9,481 nucleotides of DNA from Ruminiclostridium sp. (GCA_017560855.1 JAFZEB010000069.1:1-9481); one strand, 5' to 3'. Shown: positions 1-8,421, numbered from the stretch's first letter. Notes: generated from the sequence alone by a model not told the origin. Program-made: numbers and translations.

Positions 1-2543
<2,543 letters not shown>

Positions 2544-2552
2544 AGTTGGAAG

Positions 2553-2620
2553 TCCTTTCAAAAAGCGGAAAACCGCTGAGTCTTGCTGATGTGGATAAAA
2601 ATGGGCCTATGGACCCACAT
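2553..2620 (-). promoter_or_regulatory. Structured 5' leader of secA
   Basis: The predicted secA transcript starts near 2621 and has a leader of about 78 nt. Read on the minus strand, it holds a hairpin TGGGTC-CATA-GGCCCA (2617-2602, one G.U pair) followed by five T (2601-2597). It also holds a second hairpin AGCGG-TTTT-CCGCT (2577-2564) followed by T and directly upstream of the Shine-Dalgarno. An alternative pairing, ATGTGG (2620-2615) with CCACAT (2594-2589), is incompatible with the first hairpin. The pairings are read directly; any regulatory or stabilising role is inference. Confidence 0.4.
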
Positions 2621-2627
2621 TCACGAA

Positions 2628-2636
2628 ATTATAGCA
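2628..2636 (-). promoter_or_regulatory. secA promoter, extended -10
   Basis: On the minus strand the sequence TGCTATAAT (2636-2628) is a perfect consensus -10 hexamer with the extended TGn element. The region 17 bp upstream is only a T-rich tract (TTTTTT, 2656-2651), so the -35 is poor, which an extended -10 can tolerate. It lies 85 nt from the secA start codon, giving a predicted start of transcription at about 2621. Confidence 0.65.
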
Positions 2637-2712
2637 CATCTGAGAAGAAGAAAAAAGAAGAAACTGTGAATTTGGGCTGAAAATCCAAAGTTTTTTCACA
2701 AAAAATCGACTC

Positions 2713-2741
2713 TGTTCACCCTGTGCAATTTATGGTATACT
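2713..2741 (+). promoter_or_regulatory. Promoter of the rRNA methyltransferase operon
   Basis: TGGTATACT at 2733-2741 is an extended -10 element (TGn plus TATACT, one mismatch to consensus). The best -35 candidate at 17 bp spacing is TGTTCA (2713-2718), which is weak; TTCACC at 2715-2720 would leave only 15 bp. Transcription would start near 2748, leaving a leader of about 64 nt before the ATG at 2812. Confidence 0.6.
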
Positions 2742-2765
2742 AAAAGTTACAATATTAAATCGTAG

Positions 2766-2786
2766 GGGTGGATTCCATATCCACCC
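2766..2786. repeat. Short palindromic hairpin in the methyltransferase leader
   Basis: GGGTGGAT (2766-2773) and ATCCACCC (2779-2786) are perfect reverse complements around a 5-nt loop TCCAT, bracketed by CGTAG and CGTGA. No T-tract follows, so it is not an intrinsic terminator. It lies entirely within the predicted 5' untranslated region, 9 nt upstream of the Shine-Dalgarno AAGGGAG (2796-2802). From memory, similar GTAGGGG...CCCG palindromes are dispersed in Oscillospiraceae genomes, which would make this a REP-like repeat; that cannot be tested from one copy. Confidence 0.5.
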
Positions 2787-2811
2787 GTGAAATAGAAGGG
2801 AGCTGTTCTGT

Positions 2812-4161
2812 ATGGCAGCCAAGAAGAATGAGAAATATCCCCTGCGGATCGAGAGCTACGGCTCCTCCGGGGAAGGCGTGGCCCGTCTGGATGGACAGGC
2901 CGTTTTTGTGAAGGGTGCCCTGGAAGGGGAACTGTGCTCCGTCCAGCTGCTGAAGGTGGGCAAGTCTGCCGCCTGGGGCCGGGTGGATCAGGTCCTGGAG
3001 CCCTCTCCTGCCCGGCAGGAGCCCGACTGCCCCCAGTATCCCAAGTGCGGCGGCTGTCAGCTGCGGCACATGACCTACGCCGAGGAGACCGAGATGAAGC
3101 GCCGCCGGGTCCAGGAGGCCCTCCGCCGCATCGGCGGTTGGGAGGGGACTGTGGAAGTCATCCATGCCGCCCCCACCCCGGACCGGTACCGGAACAAGAT
3201 CCAGTTCCCCGTGGCCGAGGGCCCTCAGGTGGGCTTCTTCCGGGCCCGGAGCCATGATGTCATCGATGCTCCCGACTGCCTCCTCCAGCCCCTGCCCGCC
3301 ACCCGCCTGCGGACGGCCTTCAAGACCTGGATGGAGGAGTATCACATCCCCGCCTATGACGAAAAGACCCATCAGGGCCTCATCCGCCATTTCTACGTCC
3401 GGGTGAACCGGAAGGGCCAGTCCCTGTGCTCGGTCATCGCCAACGGCAAGAAACTTCCCCACACGGAAGAACTCATCGCCATCCTCCGTCAGGCTGAGCC
3501 TGACCTGGTGGGTGTGGTCCTGTCCGTGAACATGGACAAGACCAACGTGATCCTGGGCAAGACCTATAAAACCCTGTGGGGCCAGGACTTTTTGGAGGAC
3601 ACCCTCTGCGGCCTGTCCTTCCAGCTGTCCGTCCCCTCCTTCTACCAGGTGAACCGGGAGCAGACCGAGGTCCTCTACGGCCGTGCCCTGGACTTTGCCG
3701 GGCTCACCGGAGAGGAGACCGTTCTGGACCTGTACTGCGGCATCGGCACCATCACCCTCTGCATGGCCCGGAAGGCCAAAAAGGCCCTGGGGGCCGAGGT
3801 GGTCCCCTCCGCTGTGGAGGATGCCAAAGAGAACGCCCGCCGCAACGGGGTGGACAACGCCGAGTTCTTCTGCGCCGATGCGGGCGAAGCTGCCCTGCAG
3901 CTGGCCCAGAGAGGTATCCGTCCTGACGTGATTTGCGTGGACCCGCCCCGGAAGGGCATCTCTGCCGATGTCATCGAGGCCATCGTCCAGATGGCCCCCC
4001 AGCGGCTGGTCTACGTCTCCTGCGACCCGGCTACCCTGGCCCGGGATGTGAAGATCCTGGACGAGCGGGGCTATCACCTGCAGAAGGCCGAGGCCGCTGA
4101 CCTCTTCCCCCGGACCCACCATGTGGAGACCGTCTGCCTGCTGACCAGAGACGGAGAATGA
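2812..4161 (+). CDS. rlmD: 23S rRNA (uracil-C5)-methyltransferase, RlmD/RumA (TrmA) family
   Basis: This enzyme uses S-adenosylmethionine to methylate C5 of a uracil in 23S rRNA, typically U1939; some Gram-positive homologues (RlmCD) also modify U747, so exact specificity is open. The 449 residues show an N-terminal TRAM-type RNA-binding domain (about 8-62), a [4Fe-4S] ligand set C73-x5-C79-x2-C82 plus C156, an FYQVN motif, the SAM-binding motif VLDLYCGIGT (304-313), a DPPRKG loop, the catalytic nucleophile C404 in VSCDPATLARD and the general base E439 in HHVETV. All catalytic residues are present and the length is normal for the family. The ATG at 2812 is supported by AAGGGAG at 2796-2802. 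It is followed after 4 nt by a lipoprotein gene, so the two are probably cotranscribed. Confidence 0.94.
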   Translation: MAAKKNEKYPLRIESYGSSGEGVARLDGQAVFVKGALEGELCSVQLLKVGKSAAWGRVDQVLEPSPARQEPDCPQYPKCGGCQLRHMTYAEETEMKRRRVQEALRRIGGWEGTVEVIHAAPTPDRYRNKIQFPVAEGPQVGFFRARSHDVIDAPDCLLQPLPATRLRTAFKTWMEEYHIPAYDEKTHQGLIRHFYVRVNRKGQSLCSVIANGKKLPHTEELIAILRQAEPDLVGVVLSVNMDKTNVILGKTYKTLWGQDFLEDTLCGLSFQLSVPSFYQVNREQTEVLYGRALDFAGLTGEETVLDLYCGIGTITLCMARKAKKALGAEVVPSAVEDAKENARRNGVDNAEFFCADAGEAALQLAQRGIRPDVICVDPPRKGISADVIEAIVQMAPQRLVYVSCDPATLARDVKILDERGYHLQKAEAADLFPRTHHVETVCLLTRDGE

Positions 4162-4165
4162 ACCA

Positions 4166-4537
4166 ATGAAACAGTGGATACTTGTCTTTCTGCTGGGCCT
4201 GTGTCTGGTGGGCTGCACAGGAGAGGGGAAGGAACCGGACTACAGCGGGTATGGCTTCACCGATGTGAACTGGACCAGAGACAGCGGCCATGATATCGAA
4301 ACCATCCGATTTTCCGCCGATGGCAGCTTTTATTATTCCTGCGCCTGCGGCAATCCGGTCAACGATGCGGACCTGTGCGAAGGCTATACCTACCACGAGG
4401 AAACCAACGAGATCGCCTTGGAGTACATGGAACCCACAGAAGACATGGTGACCACCATCCAAATCGTTCAGCTGTCGGAAGAGCTGTTGGAACTGGACTT
4501 TAACGGGGAGATCCGAACCTTCGAAAGAGAAACGTGA
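4166..4537 (+). CDS. Small putative lipoprotein with CxCGNPVND motif, function unknown
   Basis: The product has 123 residues. Residues 1-16 form a lipoprotein signal peptide (MKQWILVFLLGLCL) ending in the lipobox LVGC with the modified cysteine at C17, so the mature protein should be anchored on the outer face of the membrane. The rest is polar and beta-rich, with the core FSADGSFYYSCACGNPVND followed by DLCEGYTYHEETNEIALEY. I recall similar CxCGNPV stretches in uncharacterised clostridial proteins but know no function. The GGAGA at 4153-4157 overlaps the end of the upstream methyltransferase gene and sits 8 nt before the ATG. No terminator with a T-tract follows; a palindromic repeat begins 32 nt after the stop. 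Confidence 0.8.
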   Translation: MKQWILVFLLGLCLVGCTGEGKEPDYSGYGFTDVNWTRDSGHDIETIRFSADGSFYYSCACGNPVNDADLCEGYTYHEETNEIALEYMEPTEDMVTTIQIVQLSEELLELDFNGEIRTFERET

Positions 4538-4569
4538 AATGGACCTGGATTCCGGGAAAAAGAAAGGGG

Positions 4570-4686
4570 ACCCCTCATCAGGCTGCTTCGCAGCCAGCTT
4601 CTCCCCAGGGAGAAGCCTTGCCTTCGATAGGAAGACGCCTTCCCCCCTGGGGGGGAAGGTGCCCACGCAGTGGGCGGATGAGGGGT
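4570..4686. repeat. 117-bp palindromic repeat element with two inverted hairpin arms
   Basis: The element is bounded by perfect 10-bp inverted repeats, ACCCCTCATC (4570-4579) and GATGAGGGGT (4677-4686). Between them lie four hairpins: GGCTGC-TTC-GCAGCC (4581-4595), GCTTCTCC-CCAG-GGAGAAGC (4597-4616), CCTTCCCCCC-TG-GGGGGGAAGG (4638-4659) and GCCCAC-GCA-GTGGGC (4661-4675). When the right half is reverse-complemented it aligns to the left half hairpin by hairpin, with compensatory base-pair changes in both stems, so the element is two diverged copies of one unit in inverted orientation. It contains no gene and no T-tract after a stem. From memory, CCCCTCATC-bounded repeats of this type are abundant between genes in Oscillospiraceae; this was not searched. 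Confidence 0.75.
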
Positions 4687-4707
4687 ACTGCAAGAAAGGA
4701 GACCCCC

Positions 4708-5061
4708 ATGGACGAATTCAACTGGAACAGCGATGGCTGTCTCTCCCCGGAACAGGCCTTTCTGGCCTTTCAGATGATGGAAGACCCTGATGAGGACGAG
4801 GAAGAGGAAGACGACCTCTCCTGGCGGGAACACCGCCCCGATGCCATGGGTTACACTCTGGGCGGCGGCGACTTCCATGCAGATCTGTACCTCATGGAGG
4901 ACGATGACGAGGAGGACGAAGAGGACTACGCCTGGCGGAAGTCCTGCTGGCCTGATCCCTACGGCATCATCCTCCCCCAAAACTACGAGACCCTGGCCGC
5001 CTATGAGGAGGATCTGAACGCCTCCATCGAGAGCATCCTGGCCGGAGAGACCGAAATTTGA
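4708..5061 (+). CDS. Highly acidic protein with internal duplication, function unknown
   Basis: The product has 117 residues, 37 of them Asp or Glu and only 4 Lys or Arg. It has no signal peptide, membrane segment or family I recognise, so it should be cytoplasmic. Residues 24-51 and 63-89 are a repeat: each has MED, an acidic run, then a [SA]-W-R motif, a PD and a G-Y/I-x-L ending. The C-terminus (93-111) looks helical. The start is set by AAGGAG at 4695-4700, 7 nt before the ATG. The frame is open further upstream to a GTG at 4534, but that extension is encoded by the palindromic repeat and its start has no reasonable ribosome-binding site. No promoter is obvious upstream, so it is probably read from the methyltransferase operon. 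A strong terminator follows the stop codon. Confidence 0.75.
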   Translation: MDEFNWNSDGCLSPEQAFLAFQMMEDPDEDEEEEDDLSWREHRPDAMGYTLGGGDFHADLYLMEDDDEEDEEDYAWRKSCWPDPYGIILPQNYETLAAYEEDLNASIESILAGETEI

Positions 5062-5064
5062 CAG

Positions 5065-5098
5065 AAAACGGCCTTCCTGGAGCGGAAGGTCGTTTTTT
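5065..5098 (+). terminator. Intrinsic terminator after the acidic protein gene
   Basis: A stem of GCCTTCC (5071-5077) with GGAAGGT (5084-5090), extended by AAAACG/CGTTTT and containing one G.T pair, encloses a 6-nt loop TGGAGC. Six T (5093-5098) and further pyrimidines follow. It begins 4 nt after the stop codon and separates this transcript from the LtaS operon. Confidence 0.85.
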
Positions 5099-5102
5099 CT
5101 TC

Positions 5103-5131
5103 TCGCCAAGTGAAAAGTTTTATGATAAAAT
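5103..5131 (+). promoter_or_regulatory. Candidate promoter of the LtaS-family operon
   Basis: TGATAAAAT at 5123-5131 reads as an extended -10 (TGn plus TAAAAT, one mismatch to TATAAT). TCGCCA at 5103-5108 lies 17 bp upstream of the hexamer and matches four of six bases of TTGACA. This is the only AT-rich, promoter-like stretch between the terminator and the start at 5212. The implied leader is about 74 nt and contains a hairpin at 5162-5182. Confidence 0.45.
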
Positions 5132-5161
5132 AATCGATTAGAAACCACCCTCTTGCATCTT

Positions 5162-5182
5162 TCCGCCCCTGACCAGGGCGGA
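5162..5182 (+). other. Hairpin in the LtaS-family gene leader
   Basis: TCCGCCC (5162-5168) pairs perfectly with GGGCGGA (5176-5182) around a 7-nt loop CTGACCA; a competing CCCTG/CAGGG pairing exists inside it. No T-tract follows, so it is not a terminator. Just downstream, GGGA (5198-5201) can pair with TCCC (5206-5209), partly covering the GGGAGG Shine-Dalgarno (5198-5203). No riboswitch class is recognised. Confidence 0.4.
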
Positions 5183-5211
5183 CCAACTCTGACTTTTGGG
5201 AGGAATCCCCC

Positions 5212-7236
5212 ATGTCAAAAAAGAAACGTGAAAAGAAGACGATCAAACCGAAAGAAACCATCAAGAAGCTCAAGCCGGAGGTCCAGTCCCCCCTGTTCCA
5301 GATGAGCAAGCGGTCCTTCCTGGGCGGCATCCTGGCCATCGCCGCCTTTGCTGTGTGCAGTCAGTTTGCCAACTGGATGGTGGGCGGGGTCTTTGCCCTG
5401 GCCTTCCTCCTGGTGGGCGGCTTCAAGCTGGACTTCAGCCTCCGCCGGTGGAACTATGCGGCCAACCTCCTCTGGGGTCTTCTGGCCATGGCCCTCACCA
5501 GCATCATGCCCTGTGCCCTGGTGGACACCAAACCCAAGTCCATGGGGTGGGACCATGCCCTGCTGAACCTGCTGTGCGTCACCATCGTCTGCGGCGTGGT
5601 CTTTATCCTCACGGCCAAGTTCAAGCTTTCGGTGGTGCTCTCCTCGGTGGGGCTGACCATCCTGGCGGTGGTCAACGGCCTGGTCTATCAGTTCCGGGGC
5701 AACGAGCTGACCCCCATGGACATCATGTCTGCCGGCACCGCTATGAACGTGGCCGGCCAGTACAAGCTGGAGACCTATGAGAACACCATGCTCTATGCCC
5801 TGGTGGGTATGGTGCTGATGCTCTTTTTGGCCCTGTCCATGCCCTCCTTCCCCATGCAGTCCAAAAAGCTGCGGCGGTCCATCGCCCTCACCTGGGTCAT
5901 GGCCATGTCGGTGGTTCTGTATGTGGGGTCCAGCGAGATCGCCATCCGCAACTGGACAAACTACGGCACCAAGTACAACGGTTACTACCTGAACTTCTAC
6001 CTGGGTGTCCGGGATTCCGTGGTGAAGGAGCCTGACCGGTACTCTTCCGGCCATGTGGATCGAATGGCTGAGGAATACGCCCAGCCGGAGGGACAGAAGG
6101 ACCTGCCCAACGTCATCGCCATCATGAGCGAGTCCTGGGCCGACCTGAGCGTGGTGGGCGAGCTGAAGACCAACCAGCCCGTGACCCCCTTCCTGGATAA
6201 CCTCCACACCAACACCATCCGGGGCTATGCCCTGGCCTCCATCTACGGCGCCAACACGGCAAACTCCGAGTTTGAGTTCCTCTTCGGTCACTCCATGGCC
6301 TTCCTGCCCGAGGGCTGTGTGCCCTACCAGCAGTACGTCCAGGAGAATGTGACCGCCCTGCCCTGGGTCATGCGGGAGCTGGGCTACACCAGCATCGCCA
6401 CCCACCCCTACTATGCCGACGGATGGTCCCGAAACCGGATCTACGACGAGCTGGGCTTTGAGGAGAGCACCTTCATCGAGGACTACCCCCAGCAGGACTT
6501 CCTGCGGAAGTATGTCACCGACCAGGAGATGTTTGAGTTCGTCCTGAACAAGCTCAAGAGCAACGACACCGGCAAACCCCTCTTCCTCTTCGGCATTACC
6601 ATGCAGAACCACGGCGGCTACACCTATGAGGGGCCCAATTACAGCCAGACCATCTGGCTGGATCGGGACAGCTACGAGGAGGAGTACAAGAAAGCCCCCC
6701 AGTACCTGACCTGCCTGAAGGAGACGGATGATGCCGTCCAGTATCTGCTGCGGGAACTGCGGTACTATGAGGAGGATACCATCGTCCTCATGTTCGGCGA
6801 CCATCACCCCAGCCTGGGCAACGGCTTCTACGAGGACCTCTATGGCAAGGAATTTGAGACCCTGGACGAGGAAGTCCTGCGCTACACCATTCCCTTCTTT
6901 ATCTGGGCCAACTTTGACATTGAGGAGGCTGAGGTGGAGGGGACCTCCATCAATTACCTGTCCCGGTATCTCCTGGAGGCTGCCGGCATCGACCTGCCCC
7001 CCTACTACCAGTTCCTGAAGGAGATGGAGGAATACATCCCCGCTGTCAGCGCCAAGGGCTATTATTCCAAGAGCCAGGGCAAGTATCTCGCCGTGGATGA
7101 GGCCTCCGGCACGGAAGCCGACATGCTCAATGAGTACGCCATTGCCCAGTATAATAATCTTTTTGACGAAAAGAACCGAAACGAGACCTTCTTCGGCCAG
7201 TATCTGCCGGAGGAGAGCGACAGTATTTTAGAATGA
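5212..7236 (+). CDS. LtaS/MdoB-family phosphoglycerol transferase (lipoteichoic acid synthase-like)
   Basis: Family members transfer glycerol-1-phosphate from phosphatidylglycerol to an envelope acceptor outside the membrane, as LtaS does in building the lipoteichoic acid backbone. The 674 residues comprise a Lys-rich cytoplasmic tail (1-35), about six or seven membrane segments (roughly 36-72, 83-104, 115-134, 139-160, 191-211, 222-240) and an extracellular sulfatase-fold domain from about 298. Residues that align by motif and spacing with S. aureus LtaS are E307 (MSES), the nucleophile T349 (GANTANSEFE), H398, W405 and R407 (HPYYADGWSRN), H467 (MQNHGGY) and D530-H531 (FGDHH). The full metal-binding and catalytic set is therefore present. 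The stretch LTPMDIMSAGTAMNVA (166-181) is typical of clostridial members. The start is backed by GGGAGG at 5198-5203. Whether it makes true lipoteichoic acid or modifies another glycan cannot be told. It heads a three-gene operon. Confidence 0.92.
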   Translation: MSKKKREKKTIKPKETIKKLKPEVQSPLFQMSKRSFLGGILAIAAFAVCSQFANWMVGGVFALAFLLVGGFKLDFSLRRWNYAANLLWGLLAMALTSIMPCALVDTKPKSMGWDHALLNLLCVTIVCGVVFILTAKFKLSVVLSSVGLTILAVVNGLVYQFRGNELTPMDIMSAGTAMNVAGQYKLETYENTMLYALVGMVLMLFLALSMPSFPMQSKKLRRSIALTWVMAMSVVLYVGSSEIAIRNWTNYGTKYNGYYLNFYLGVRDSVVKEPDRYSSGHVDRMAEEYAQPEGQKDLPNVIAIMSESWADLSVVGELKTNQPVTPFLDNLHTNTIRGYALASIYGANTANSEFEFLFGHSMAFLPEGCVPYQQYVQENVTALPWVMRELGYTSIATHPYYADGWSRNRIYDELGFEESTFIEDYPQQDFLRKYVTDQEMFEFVLNKLKSNDTGKPLFLFGITMQNHGGYTYEGPNYSQTIWLDRDSYEEEYKKAPQYLTCLKETDDAVQYLLRELRYYEEDTIVLMFGDHHPSLGNGFYEDLYGKEFETLDEEVLRYTIPFFIWANFDIEEAEVEGTSINYLSRYLLEAAGIDLPPYYQFLKEMEEYIPAVSAKGYYSKSQGKYLAVDEASGTEADMLNEYAIAQYNNLFDEKNRNETFFGQYLPEESDSILE

Positions 7237-7250
7237 CGAGGTAAACACCA

Positions 7251-7613
7251 ATGGATATGAACGAAAAGATGGAACTGACCCCCGAAGAGAAGGCAGCCCA
7301 GGCAGCATGGGAGGCATGGAACCAGAAACTCCAGGCCATCACCGACCCCGCTGAGCTGAAGGCCATGATTGTTGAGCGGGAGGCCAAGATGGAAAGCTGG
7401 AAGACCGAGAGAGTTGCCATGGAGGGTTCCCTCCTGAAGCTCACCCGTGAGACCCTCCTGGCCAAGACCCGCAAGAAGGTCCAGGAGTGCGAGATCCTCC
7501 GCGGTCAGGCCCACGAGGTCAGCCAGAAGATGGCCGCCATCCGCGACCAGGAAGTGGAAGCCGGCGAGGAGATCAAGGAGATCCAGGAGCGTCTGGCCGA
7601 ACTCCAGGGCTGA
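7251..7613 (+). CDS. Small coiled-coil protein, function unknown
   Basis: The product has 120 residues, is rich in Glu, Lys, Ala, Met and Gln, and is predicted by eye to be almost wholly helical. Heptad-like hydrophobic spacing runs from about residue 57 to the end (MEGSLLKLTRETLL ... EEIKEIQERLAEL), suggesting a coiled coil and oligomerisation. There is no signal peptide, membrane segment or catalytic motif, and no proline apart from two near the N-terminus. It starts 14 nt after the LtaS-family stop, with a modest GAGGT at 7238-7242 placed 8 nt before the ATG; a second in-frame ATG at 7257 would be too far from it. It ends 5 nt before the aldo/keto reductase start, so translation of the three genes is probably coupled. 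The family is not recognised. Confidence 0.75.
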   Translation: MDMNEKMELTPEEKAAQAAWEAWNQKLQAITDPAELKAMIVEREAKMESWKTERVAMEGSLLKLTRETLLAKTRKKVQECEILRGQAHEVSQKMAAIRDQEVEAGEEIKEIQERLAELQG

Positions 7614-7618
7614 GCGGT

Positions 7619-8413
7619 ATGGAACATGTGACCCTGCACACCGGGCACCAGATGCCCATGGTGGGTTTCGGCACCTGGCAGATCACAGGGGACCAATGCG
7701 TGACCTGCGTCCGCCAGGCCCTGGACCTGGGCTATCGCCTCATCGACACTGCCCGGATGTATGAAAACGAGGTGGAAGTGGGCAAGGCCCTCAAAGCCAG
7801 TGGTGTGGACCGGGAGGAGATTTTTCTCACCACCAAGGTCTTCCAGCCGGACAACAGCTATGCAGGGACCCGGCGGTCCATTGACCAGTCCCTCCTGCGG
7901 CTGGACACCGACTACATTGATCTCTTCCTCATCCATGAGCCATACGATGAGGATAGGGACATGGTCCGGGCCATGAAGGAGGCCCTGGAGGCAGGGAAGA
8001 TCCGCAGCCTGGGGATCTCCAACTACAACAAGGAGCTGTACGCCCGGTTTGTGGCAGAGTGTGGCCTGGTCCCTGCCGTAAACCAGGTGGAGTGCCACGT
8101 CTTCCATCAGCAGGGGGCCTTGAAGGCCGCCATGGGGGAGACCGTGATGCAGGCCTGGAGCCCCCTCACCTGCGGCCAACGGCCGGTGGTCACTGACCCC
8201 ATCCTGACCAAGATCGGCGAGAAGTACGGCAAGACCGCCGCTCAGATTGCCCTGAAAGCGCTGGTCCAGCAGGGCATCCCCGTGGTGCCCAAGACGGCCA
8301 CCTTCTCCCGGATGCAGGAGAATCTGGACCTGTTTGACTTCACCCTGTCCTCCGAGGACCTGGCTGTGATCCAGTCTATGGACACCGGCAAGACCCTCTT
8401 TGGCTGGTATTGA
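7619..8413 (+). CDS. Aldo/keto reductase (NADPH-dependent, 2,5-diketo-gluconate reductase-like)
   Basis: This is a TIM-barrel oxidoreductase that reduces aldehydes or ketones with NAD(P)H in the cytoplasm. The 264 residues open with the typical beta-hairpin (VTLHTGHQMPMVGFGTW) and carry the complete catalytic tetrad: D43 and Y48 in IDTARMYENE, K73 in TTKVF and H106 in LFLIHEP. Later motifs include GISNYN, NQVECH and the nucleotide-phosphate loop PKTATFSRMQEN. Substrate cannot be deduced. At 264 residues it is slightly shorter than the usual 270-285 but has no missing motif. The ATG at 7619 is chosen because the family alignment starts there, although the frame is open upstream. The Shine-Dalgarno is weak (AGGG at 7606-7609, inside the preceding gene), consistent with translational coupling. 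It is the last gene of the LtaS operon and is followed by a strong terminator. Confidence 0.93.
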   Translation: MEHVTLHTGHQMPMVGFGTWQITGDQCVTCVRQALDLGYRLIDTARMYENEVEVGKALKASGVDREEIFLTTKVFQPDNSYAGTRRSIDQSLLRLDTDYIDLFLIHEPYDEDRDMVRAMKEALEAGKIRSLGISNYNKELYARFVAECGLVPAVNQVECHVFHQQGALKAAMGETVMQAWSPLTCGQRPVVTDPILTKIGEKYGKTAAQIALKALVQQGIPVVPKTATFSRMQENLDLFDFTLSSEDLAVIQSMDTGKTLFGWY

Positions 8414-8421
8414 ACACAAAG

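Noticed and set aside
2755..4218. 487-codon open frame on the minus strand
   Set aside because: It lies antisense to the rRNA methyltransferase, whose Fe-S cysteines, SAM motif and catalytic residues are all intact. The antisense product is the same Gly/Leu/His-rich type seen opposite other genes here.
4570..4686. CRISPR array or transcription terminator in the hairpin-rich region
   Set aside because: There are no evenly spaced direct repeats with unique spacers, and none of the four stems is followed by a T-tract on either strand.
4534..4707. N-terminal extension of the acidic protein from the GTG at 4534
   Set aside because: The stretch is encoded by the palindromic repeat, reads as Pro/Arg/Gly-rich sequence unlike the rest of the protein, and the GTG lacks a good Shine-Dalgarno, whereas AAGGAG sits 7 nt before the ATG at 4708.
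5215..6807. 530-codon open frame on the minus strand
   Set aside because: It is antisense to the LtaS-family gene, whose complete catalytic set shows which strand is coding.
7487..7618. Upstream in-frame extension of the aldo/keto reductase
   Set aside because: It overlaps the coiled-coil gene in another frame and adds 44 residues before the conserved family N-terminus; the ATG at 7619 fits the family.
7505..8419. 304-codon open frame on the minus strand
   Set aside because: It is antisense to the aldo/keto reductase, which has the full catalytic tetrad.
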